From assembly GCA_964035545.1 (NCBI GenBank), contig OZ037767.1:9538207-9602206 (forward strand): DNA of 64,000 bases, given 5' to 3'. The stretch's first letter is position 1; each line of letters begins with the position of its first letter. Shown here piece after piece: positions 36,701-48,400 of this stretch. Made by a program: the position numbers and the translations under genes. Under the pieces are notes generated by a model. The model did no database searches. It was not told the origin of the DNA and was given only the letters and a program-made list of their open reading frames with translations. This DNA is from Bugula neritina (Eukaryota; Bryozoa; Gymnolaemata; Cheilostomatida; Bugulidae).

Positions 36701-37567
36701 TAATTGTCGGCCACTTTCCGGTACATGACTCCTGAAGCTGAATAATTAAATCCGCATTTTTAGGGCTGCAGTATTAAGTGTCAGAAAATAAAATACTGGT
36801 GTTTAGACAAAAGATTAAAACTTATTGAAATGGTTATGCTATTTTGATGTTGCTGTTCAAAGAAATCACTTAGCTACACTCTTGCCAGATGGCAGATTTA
36901 AAAGTTAATTTTTTTTATTTAAACTTACATTGAGCAGTAAGACCGCAGGCTGCTAGTTAACTGGCAATTTAAAGCTGTTTTATCAAATTAAGAAGCTAAG
37001 TAATTTGATCAGTGAAGTTTAATATTATTACTGCCACAATAATATTGTAATTCTTCCAACAGCTTCCTGTATTCAGCAACAATTATTGTTCAGAACTAAA
37101 AATAATAATTTTAGCTGATAGGGCTTCCTGTTTGGATAAAATTCCGATATTTGTAGATAAGTTTTAACACATGACTGAGATCTGTGTATTTCAGAAGCTG
37201 CATGCTGTGAAATTATTAGCTAGGAATGCGAAATGAGCCCTACATCTATTGGCTGGCATATATTATATACATATACATCTACGCATACACACATACATAT
37301 GCATAGACATACGTATATATGTATATACACACATACAGTGATTATAATACTCTTATTCAATGAATCATTTGGACACAATAAATAAAATTTCTAATACATT
37401 TTGATAAAATTTATCAAATAGTTTTGCATAATTATTTTATTTTTGTTTTGTAGTTTTCACTGAGATTTGATGGATGTTTGCGGTATTTTACTACACAGGG
37501 AACTAACGGAACTAACATTAACATATCTACTATGTATAATAAAGTATCATCTTGTGACTACTCATAG
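33735..37567 (+). CDS. Secreted single laminin-G-domain protein, 5 exons
   Basis: Exons 33735-33833, 34213-34307, 35625-35841, 36381-36539, 37454-37567 join in phase (GT-AG throughout) into 227 residues. Exon 1 encodes MRNIIYFASHLLCLYNLIDT, a signal-peptide-like hydrophobic start. Exons 2-5 follow the laminin-G order: DILSIQFRTTSPNGLLLNG (strands B-C), LSVWLLNSELRVRVRG, the loop DGNFHTLRIVVRSGIVAFSI (equivalent to DGxWHxVxVxRxG...LxVD), FDCWHIHNYYFGAPS, and a closing FSLRFDGCLRYF with Cys. LamG domains mediate adhesion or ligand binding outside the cell. In neurexin, Slit, Crumbs or Caspr they sit among EGF repeats; here the domain stands alone. I cannot name an orthologue. Further upstream exons are possible but not needed, because the ATG exon fits. 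Confidence 0.8.
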
Positions 37568-37828
37568 TAATAATATGGCTCTACTCATTGACTACTAAGT
37601 TAAAGCTGTACTACTGTATTACATACCTACACATTCTATGTGCTGTGCAGGCCTATCTCTTTCTCTACACTAAACCTAGTCACTTGTTAAAGTACTGCTG
37701 CTGCCTTTTTACTCATATTATGCAGTTGATTGGTTTTTAGTTTGTAAACAAACTTGTGAACATTTGTTTTACCTCATTCTGTACAGTTATTTATTTTGTT
37801 AACTAAGATTATATATTTTTGTATGGGA

Positions 37829-37834
37829 AATAAA
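37829..37834 (+). terminator. Poly(A) signal of the laminin-G gene
   Basis: AATAAA 262 bp after the stop at 37567, within GGGAAATAAAATG. Confidence 0.6.
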
Positions 37835-40473
37835 ATGTTATGTAGTGATTGATATTTGTTATTGAGCAGTAGTTTGCAAGTGGAACAGCCACACAAATGA
37901 CCAGACATTATTTTTCTCTGTCCACACTAGCAAACTGCAGTGATGGTTTGTTTACAGCGGCATAATAAACTGCATATAAATACTTATAATAACCTGACAG
38001 TGCAATTATAATGCAATATACAAACTAATGATTCCTCAAGCTTATTACCAATAGATGTGACACCGAAGTGACATCTTTCAACAAGTCTATATATATATAT
38101 CTAAATGACAACAAGCTCTAGATTTCCTGTTAATTGGCTAAGATACCACTTTTATGAATATTGTTACCTAATTAATTGTAAGCAGTTAAGATGCTGAGAA
38201 CATGATTTGAGAGCCAACAAAATAACCCACTGTAGAATCATCACAAAGCATAATTAAGCAGTAGTGTAACTTCTCTCACCACTTGATGTTCTCAGCAAGT
38301 GCAGCTTGTACTTATTTCCCCCTCTTCTGCAATATCGTATAAATGAGAAAAACTGGCACAAATCTTATAAAAATCAACAATTGACTTGAACATTTTTCCA
38401 CGGATGTCAGTATATATTTGGTATGAGCAGTCCCACAAGCTGCTGGTGATAAACTGATGGTGATTCTTTGGGTGCCGAATGTTGGGAAATTCTGTTTGAA
38501 CTAATCGGTATGGCGACTAAGACACTTTAGCTAGAGCCATGCAACAGTCTTGGTTAACCATATGTTTGTTATGTTGAATAGGCGAGATCATGTACATATT
38601 TTTGAGAAATTAAATTGTAATAAGCTACTTAAGTTTTTGATACAAATAAATTGATAAGTTGTAATCAGTTTTTCATATATTTGTAACATAGTACTTCTAC
38701 ATATGCCTGTAATACTGTTGTATTTTAATATTTTTAAGCTAAAGAAAATAAGCTGGCCCATACAAAAAATCAAAATATAAAATGCATATTCTGGCGTGTG
38801 AGTGCGTGTCTATGTGTGATTGCCTGCTGCAGAAAAGTTTAAAAAACCGTGTCCACTTTTGAATTTGTAGCAAATCATAAATTAATTAACACTAGCAGAC
38901 TGTATCATAATTTATCTAATCATTTGAAAAAAAGTTGTTTCTAAACCAACTTATTATAGAGATTCCATTAATCCCATGTCGAAATTATTCTCCTGGTTTC
39001 CACATGGTAAGAATAGCAAACACTAGGATTATCCTTTTCTTGTCAATTATAGATTTGCTTACCAACCAGCAAAATGTTCTCACACTGGGCCATTGATAAA
39101 TGTAAAGCAAAGAATTAAAAAGTTCAGGATATGATCTGTCAGCTACACATTTATACATAATGTTTTTGATTTAAATTTGCATGTGATCTTCTCTGAAGAG
39201 AATTGTGGGCAGAACAATTGTATATGCTAATTGCATCAATAATTTTAATGGTGTGTCAACCCTAATAAAATGATTTATTTGTTAGAAGAAGACTTGATAG
39301 CAAAACACCAATCGCAAACTTGCATTTAATTATTTTACAAAACACACAGCGTACAGAAAAATGCTTTATTTATCCTGCTACAACTTCAAATTAATTCTGT
39401 TAATGTTTCATAAATATAAATTTAAACCAAATCCTAATAGATAAAGTCAAAACATATCAAAATTTTAAATAAATCCCATAGTTACAACAAATTATTGAAT
39501 TAATTTTACTTGAAAGATTGTTGAAATATTGATACACTTGGGAGCAATAAATTCAACATTGAAATGTATATTTAAGACACAAAAATATTGCAGTATCATG
39601 AGAGTCTACCAGTTGCCCACTTTGTTGACAGTTGCAAAATATTTTTGCCAACTTTCAATGAAAAAATGGCAGAAAGGTGACAGCTTTATTATGAACAATT
39701 GAAAGATAACAACAAAAATATTGTCATAGTTCTATTGATAAGAGCTTTACTATAGAAAAGGCAACTTTAGAAACACAGCTGGTGCTCCTAGCTGGTGTCA
39801 TCAACACAGTTCTGACACCGAATTATCAATTCAACCAAATGACAGTCCTTAATGCCAATGCCAAGACTGATCTTCACTTGAATGTGCAGCTCTTGATAGT
39901 AATTGGTCCACACAGAATGAGTGTAGTTATGAAGCTAAAGCCAGGTGTACCATATCATGTGCGCTGTTTATTTTAATTTGATAACATTAAAGAGGGTGTA
40001 AGAAAACTTCTGTAAATTGGTCAATAATTCTGAGCACAATGACACACGAATGTGACATATTTCAAAAGTGTTTTGAATAGCAAAGGGACTTTATATAAAC
40101 AAAGATTACAAAACCACGAAGTTTTACCAATGAAACTTGGTGCCACAGTTGGTTTGTTATGCTTCAAAGGAGTATCACGAACACAGTTATGTTTTGAAAG
40201 CTGATAGCTATATTTGGGAGTGGCTTATACAACATAAAAAAACAATAATTTGCCAACTTAACCCCAAAATAACTGGAGTATTGTATTCATAAACAAGCGA
40301 CTACAAAAGAATGACATCTGCTTCAACTGCAGCGGCCTACAAAAGTTCAGCTGGCAGCCAACTGTAAACAAGCAGAACTAATATTTAGTATTCGTTGCAT
40401 TAATAATTCAGGCAATTATAGTATTAAAAATGTACACCAAAGTTTATAGATCAATTTATATATACAAAATAAC
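37835..40473. other. Spacer between two convergent genes
   Basis: AT-rich, without a recognised gene. An open frame at 39782-39976 has no domain and no codon pattern suggesting a real protein. The laminin-G gene ends from the left and APC1 from the right. Confidence 0.45.
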
Positions 40474-40479
40474 TTTATT
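40474..40479 (-). terminator. Poly(A) signal of the APC1 gene
   Basis: On the minus strand AATAAA lies about 220 bp beyond the APC1 stop (40698-40700). Confidence 0.6.
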
Positions 40480-40697
40480 TACAGTTTTTTAAAAAAACAT
40501 TCAAAGATGGAATTTTCAAATATGCACATTTGAATCCGACATAGTAATTGTAAAGTGCTTCTAGGAATCATTCCAGGACTAACAACAGTGATTACACCGA
40601 CTGAGACTGAGACTACAGTAGACGACTGAGACTACAGTAGATGAAGGTGCAGAGTCAGTTTACCAGGTAGAGTTCTGCTGCCAGGTCACAGTCTGAC

Positions 40698-41925
40698 TCA
40701 TAGTGCTGCCATTAGCTGCTGAGCAACGGCAGCACTAAGGTGTAGCTTGGTAATGAACAGAGCAACACTCAAACCTGCAACAGATTCATGACATCAAAAT
40801 ATTCGAAGAAAATCCAATTAGCACCACCATTGATGGCTAGAAAATTCTTCTTTTAGATTTACAAAAACATGCAGTACTGGTCCATTTAAGAGCAGTAGTG
40901 AAGAAATTGAGCCAGCCTAAATTTTTTACTTTTTATTAAAGTTTGGTTTGGGATGTGGGTTGAAATTCTTGCGGAGAACATAACTTTTTTGCTGCATTTC
41001 TAATCTAGAACACAGGCTCCATTAATGCACCTTTACCTACCTCTACTGGTCAATGACCTGTATTTGAGGTTATTTCACTTTACTAGGATTATTATTTAGT
41101 CAGTTCATCAAGGAATGTCTGTACTGGAGACACAATTGCGCTAATTTAGGGCTTGTCAGTTTCTACTATTAGTGCCATACATTATATTAAATTGTAGCCG
41201 TTGTTTGTCTCTTATTTAGTGACATGGCGACAAGTGAATAAAAATAGCATTAGTATAAACTATTGATTAAAGTAGGAAGGTATATTAAATGCACGTGTAG
41301 TAATAGCATACAAAAATATGGGTATTACATTAATATTGTGTGGGATTTAATTAATATGAATTAACAGGTATGACATGTGTGTAAGGTATTTGGTTGAATT
41401 TCTCACTCAAAGATATCACAAAAACTTGCTATAAAATCAATTGATCTCTTTAAGACAAACTTATTAACTGAGAAGGAATATAATAGCCAGAATGAAGATC
41501 TCTATGCATCCAGTTAATTTGCCATAAAAATTTACAATATAGATATTTCCAATTGACCTGTGAGGAAAAGGATGTTCTCAAAGAGAGTTTTATACTAAAC
41601 GAAAGGAAGTGGTAGTTATGCATGCATCATGTATACAGGTGCACGAAGACAGTGACTTCAACTAAGAAGAAGCCACTAAATCTCTCCATACATTTTGTAC
41701 GGATACTGTGAAAGGGTTGTGCTGAGTCACTTTTGAAACACAGTCAGATTCTCAACAGATTATTATTTATAATCACTTAGGAAGTCTACTAACATGTGAC
41801 ATTTCTAACTTTTACACCATTTTTTACTTTCTCTTCCGACAGCAAGTTTAATGCCAACAAGTGATTAATGAAAATAGAGGAAAGCGTTTTTGTGAGTTAC
41901 CATAGAGTTGGTAGTACAGTAGAGT

Positions 41926-41999
<74 letters not shown>

Positions 42000-42034
42000 C
42001 TAGTAGTATTAGTAGAGTAGTAGTAGTAGAGTAG

Positions 42035-42098
<64 letters not shown>

Positions 42099-42139
42099 TA
42101 CTAGTAGTAGTACTAGTAGTAGTAGTAGTAGTATTAGTA

Positions 42140-42207
<68 letters not shown>

Positions 42208-42321
42208 ATAGTAGAGTAGTAGTAGTAGTGGTAGTACTAGTAGTAGTACTAGTAGTAGTAGTAGTAATAGTAGTAGTTGGTAGTACAGTAGAGTTAGTAG
42301 TAGTGCTAGTAGTATTGGTAG

Positions 42322-42391
<70 letters not shown>

Positions 42392-42445
42392 GTAGTAGAG
42401 TAGGTAGTAGTAGTAGTAGTAGTAGTAGTAATAGTAGTAGAGTTG

Positions 42446-42484
<39 letters not shown>

Positions 42485-45400
42485 ATAGTAGTAGAGTTGG
42501 TAGTAGCTAGCTATATTAGTAGTGAAGTAGTTACCTGAATGAGAACCAAGACACCCAGGAGAAATATCAGAGTAAAATGCAAGATAGTTGAGCAAAGTGG
42601 GAGATGTTGGCTGTCTCCCTGTGAGGGTATTATTGAGTAACTCCTTGAGAAGATCTATAAAACATGGAATAAATAAACTTATATACACCTAACACATTAA
42701 AAGTACAGCACAGTATAGCATAGTACAGTATAGTATAGCATAGTATAGTGTAGTATAGCATAGTATAGTGTAGTACAGTATAGTATAGCATAGTATAGTG
42801 TAGTACAGTACAGTGTAATATATAGTTTAGTGTAGTACAGTATAGTATAGTATAGTCTAGTACAGCACAATACACGCATACATATTGTAGTATATAGAAC
42901 ATTGTATGCTAGAAAGGATGGAGAACATATATGAATTTGAAATAGTAGAGCAGTTATTATTGTATATAATGCGGATGAAATACAGAATCATGTTTTGTAG
43001 TAAAAAAGTTTGAAAATATGTAATTCAAACTGTTGTAATATTTTGAAAATTTAAAAATAAATTCTATGGCTGCAAGAAGACAAAAGTACACAATGAAGGC
43101 CTTGTTAAACATCAATCAGCCTTTGATCACAGCATTTATATGTCACCCTATATAAACAAGAGTATATTTTATAGACAAATTATCACTAAAATAAGATTCA
43201 GTAAAATTTAAAATATTTTAATATAAAGCATGCCAAGTGCTAGAAGATGTTACTAACACTACCATACAATACTAGCACTACCATACAATACTAGCACTAC
43301 CATACAATACTAACACTACCATACAATACTAACACTACCATACAATACTAACTCTACCATACAATACTAGCACTACCATACAATACTAACACTACCATAC
43401 AATACTAACACTATCATACAATACTAGCACTATCATACAATACTAGCACTACCATACAATACTAACACTACCATACAATACTAACTCTACCATACAATAC
43501 TAGCACTACCATACAATACTAACACTACCATACAATACTAACACTATCATACAATACTAGCACTATCATACAATACTAGCACTACCATACAATACTAGCA
43601 CTATCATACAATACTAGCACTACCATACAATACTAGCACTACCACACAATACTAGCACTATCATACAATACTAGCACTACCATGCAATACTAGCACTACC
43701 ACACAATACTAGCACTACCATACAATACTAGCACTACCATACAATACTAGCACTATCATGCAATACTAGCACTACCACACAATACTAGCACTACCATAAA
43801 ATACTAGTACTACCATACAATACTAGCACTATCATACAATACTAGCACTACCATAAAATACTAGCACTACCATACAATACTAGCACTACCATACAATACT
43901 AGCACTACCATACAATACTAACACTACTATACAATACTAACTCTACCATACAATACTAGCACTACCATACAATACTAACACTACCATGCAATACTAACAC
44001 TACCATACAATACTAGCACTACCATACAATACTAACACTACTATACAATACTAACTCTACCACACAATACTAGCACTACCATGCAATACCAGCACTACCA
44101 TACAATACTAGCATTACCATGCAATACTAGCATTACCATGCAGTACTAGCACTACCATACAGTTTAGTACCTAGATTCTCCGGCCCTGAAAACCAGCAAC
44201 GGATCTTTCTTTGAAGCTTTTTGTTGGCCAGATCCACGAGATCCTTAGAAACAACGCAGTCAGTGGAGACTCTCTTGTAAATGTTCAGGAAATACAGCTG
44301 CTGAAAATCCACACTTGCACCACCGACAATGGAGCTAGTAGCCTGCAACACACAACACTTTACTTATTGAAAGTTCTACAAACTTCACTAGACACATACA
44401 GGGAAAATACCAACATTTCTTTCTATTTCCATTGACATAACTTTACAGGTGTACGTTGAACTGTGTAATGGCAATTAATTGAATTCTAGGAAACGTATTT
44501 TTGTATTAAACAGGCTACAGTAACTGCAACAATGACAAGTGATGCCAAAAATTTGAAAAATGTACTGTGCAGCAGATGTAGTAGTGAGCTCATTACGTCA
44601 GTCAATTTACGTAAAGTGCATTAGTTGAATGGGTGACAGTGTATTATAGGAAGGGTTTCTATACATACAATATTTTACAGCATTTTGCAGCTGACTTGTA
44701 ACAGCTGAGCAGTTGGCAAAGAAATTCCCTGATGTCAGCTTGTCAACCCACACAATCTTTTTATCAACAAAAATATTTTCGTAGGATTATTTCGAAGAAT
44801 CTCTTTCATAACACACCGCAAATAGAATATATCTTATATATATCTGACAGAACACGTGATTAAGTAATGTTATATTAATTTTGGTTAGCTGATACAAACA
44901 ACATTCCCTAAACTATGCTACATCTAATAGTACTAATCTCATTAGTGTGATAAAAAACAATAACATCTTTTTGACAATATTCCAAAGAAATACCAAAACA
45001 AGTGTGTGCAGATCATTAGTGCACGTTGCATGGCAAGAGCATGGCATAATGTGGGCTCCAGTGAAAGGTATGGATGGGTGCATAATGTGAAACAGATGTG
45101 ACCTAACACAGCGAACTTGGCACACCAAATGACACTATGACCAGTTCAAATATTTACTAATAATCATAAGACCAGAAGCAATTTACAATTGATTCTTTAA
45201 ATGAAAAGTAGTCGATTGTTAGAAGCTAAAATATTAATTTTTTCTGTAGCTGGTACCAGAAAGCTGGAGGGTGTTGCAGCTACTAAGACAGCCTACAGTG
45301 CAACTCTCACCTCATATATCTTGTAGTAGAGAGACAGAAGCTCCGGCCGTTCCCGAGACACTGCGTCTCTCATAGCCAGGTAGATGAAAGGATTCTCATC

Positions 45401-48400
45401 CGACTAAAAGAAGGAAATATAAGCAAATATCTAAGAAACACTAAAAATTGTAGAGGAGGGAGATGTCCACTTCCCCACCCAGACAAGAAACCAGTATATC
45501 AGTGAACTTCTGCTACAGGGTATAGGAAACTCCCCTACCTCTTTGGCCATGTTCAAGAAGTTGTGCTGCATTTGAGTGAGTTTGCTGTGAGAGTGGGAGG
45601 TGAGGGGAGAGTAGTGTCTGAAAGGCATAGTCCTAATCATAGCACCCACCACGCCATTGGGGTCCTCGGAGTATGTCAGATGCCCGTATTTCCTTTTCAC
45701 AGCCAGTCCGCTCCTCCCACCCAGCGTCGACCTGGCCACACAAAAAGAGAGAAATTTACAGCTAAAACTTATGACTGGCCCAAGCCAAGGGTCTTAATTA
45801 TAGCAGAAACAGCAAGCATTGTTTATGTTCACCAGTTGGTCATGTTGGGTAAAGACTTTCTATTATAAATATCTGCTTCAATTGCATGATATGCTGGATT
45901 TATGTAACATCTACAAAGTTATCATAGACTACAGGAAATAGTTACAATATTGTCCGGTTATATTACGAAATGTATAGAAGTTTTAGTAAACATTGACATG
46001 TGTAGCATCAGTACAACTCAACATAAGAAAGGCAGCAGCACAACTCAACATAACAGAGGCAGCAGTATTGTACTAAAGAGAGAACAACAAGAGCAATCTA
46101 CCTAATGCATTGGTCCTGGCTGGTAAGCACTATGGGCCAATGACGCTGATCACAGATTTCTATCTACAAAAAACAAATACTATATCAGCATAGTCTATAA
46201 ATAACCAGTTGCAGCGTAAAGAATTTTGACAGCATTAAAAGTGTAAACACATATTTAATAGCACCAGGAAGTGTTGTAGTAACTTTGCTTTATACACCCC
46301 CAGGCAGAGGAGGGGGGTCAAGGGTCAGGGGTCAGCATGCTCACCCTCTCAATGGCATCAAACTGAGGCATGATAGTAGGTGCACATGTCACGTAGCTGA
46401 ATCTATTGTAATCTTCAGTTGCACTCAAAGTCACTCGTAGCGGGACGTAGCAAGGCTCCCCGGTATCCACATCTAAGGGGAATATCAGCCTAGGCTCAGC
46501 CGCCTGAGCATACAAGTGTCTTAGAGCCTGCAGGTGGTACCTACAATACACTGTACAGGTTACCTACGACACACTGTACAGATCACCTACAACACACTGT
46601 ATAGGTTACCTACGGCACACTGTACAGGTTACCTACAACACGCTGTACAGGTTACCTACGGCACACTGTACAGGTTACCTACAACACACTGTACAGGTTA
46701 CCTACAACACACTGTACAGGTTATTTACGACACACTGTACAGGTTACCTACAACACACTGTACAGGTTACCTACAACACACTGTACAGGTTACCTACAAC
46801 ACACTGTACAGGTTACCTACAACACACTGTACAGGTTACCTACAACACACTGTACAGGTTACCTACAACACACTGTACAGGTTACCTACAACACACTGTA
46901 CAGGTTACCTACAACACACTGTACAGGTTATCTACGACACACTGTATAGGTTACCTACAACACACTGTATAGGTTACCTACAACACACTGTACAGGTTAC
47001 CTACAGCACAACCTAAGCTGTATGCACTGTACCTATTACATTGCCTTTCACAGGTTATAGGTCATATAATTTCATTCACAAATTTTCCTAGATTATATTT
47101 CATTTATCAATAAGTGGTACATAGGTCATGTGTAAAGGCCAGGTTTGTACAATCCCATTCTAACAACATATGGTTATATTTAGGTATATTTATTAGTTGT
47201 TGGCAAGTGACATGTAAATAGCAGTGACATCTATATAACCATAAGCTCACAAGTAGATATCATCATCCATACTTGAACAAGATTAATGAGAGAGGAAAAA
47301 CATTATTTAAATGTATTATAGTAAAATGATGTATGATATTATGAAAACAAACCTATTATCGTTTGAATGAATAGGAAACTTTGGAAAGAAGGCGGATAAG
47401 AGAAGTGGCAGAGTGTCAGGTTTACAGGACAAAGTGTATCTAAAATATAAATTATTACATTATTAGAAGGTATAGAGATATGCAGATAGACATATCCTCT
47501 CATATATTCATTGCTTCAGCTATTGGCAATGTTAAAACTTCAGCCATCAAAAACAAACTCAAATAAAATCACAACAAAGCAGGTGTGAGTGACATCTGAA
47601 GCTATAAAATGTAATTAAATTGTATACTAATGACTTTTTAATTATTTCACAAATACAATCTAGAAATGAATTTATATTAAGGTCTAACAATAAAGATGCA
47701 TGAAGAGATACAAGTGTGCAACTATGGAATATAAAAATAATTATTAAAAATCAATGCCTATTCAGTGTTCAATTGGCAATAGATAAGAAATAATCTGCAT
47801 TAGTGACTCATTGTTGTCAGATATAGGTGTAGTAATGGTGAAATTGAGAAAAGCCTGTGCTCTAGATTAGACATGTAGCAAAAGAAGTTATGTTCTCATG
47901 TGAATTCCAACCCGCGCCCCAACCAAAATTTAATAAAAAATTAAAGAACTTAGGCTATCTCAATTTCCTCACTACTGCTCCTAAATGATATATGAGGGAT
48001 ATTTTCTGTAAAGAGCTTTAATCAAGAAGAGGCGATTTAGCCGGAATCTTATGAGTAATGCAGGCACGGGATGAGGGAGGAAATACCTCACATCACATAA
48101 ACTCAGTAAACTTAGACTACAGTTGGGTGCAGTTGACTCTTCACCTGTAAGCATATGCAGCAGCGACCAGCTTGTGATTGATTTCACAATCTATGAAAAT
48201 ATTCAAAGTGTGTGAAGCGAGGATGTTGCGCACACACAACACTTCCTGTACGCTGAAATCACCTTCGACACTCGATGATGAATACTAATTAAGGTCACTC
48301 ATAATTAACAAGTCAGGATTAGTCACCATACAGAGCAGGAAAATATTTTCTACCTCCCAGAGCCAAGAAAGAGTAAAGCCAGGGCCATATGGACAGCCAT

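Noticed and set aside
39782-39976. Plus-strand 64-residue frame
   Set aside because: No domain, no splice context, lies between convergent gene ends; nothing supports coding.
42383-42902. Open frames of poly-Tyr type in the TAG and TATAG arrays
   Set aside because: Pure translation of simple repeats; only 42535-42654 is a real APC1 exon.
46534-47016. 160-residue plus-strand repeat protein (LPTTHCTGY-like units)
   Set aside because: A shadow of the 23-bp minisatellite; the stretch lies in an APC1 intron on the other strand.
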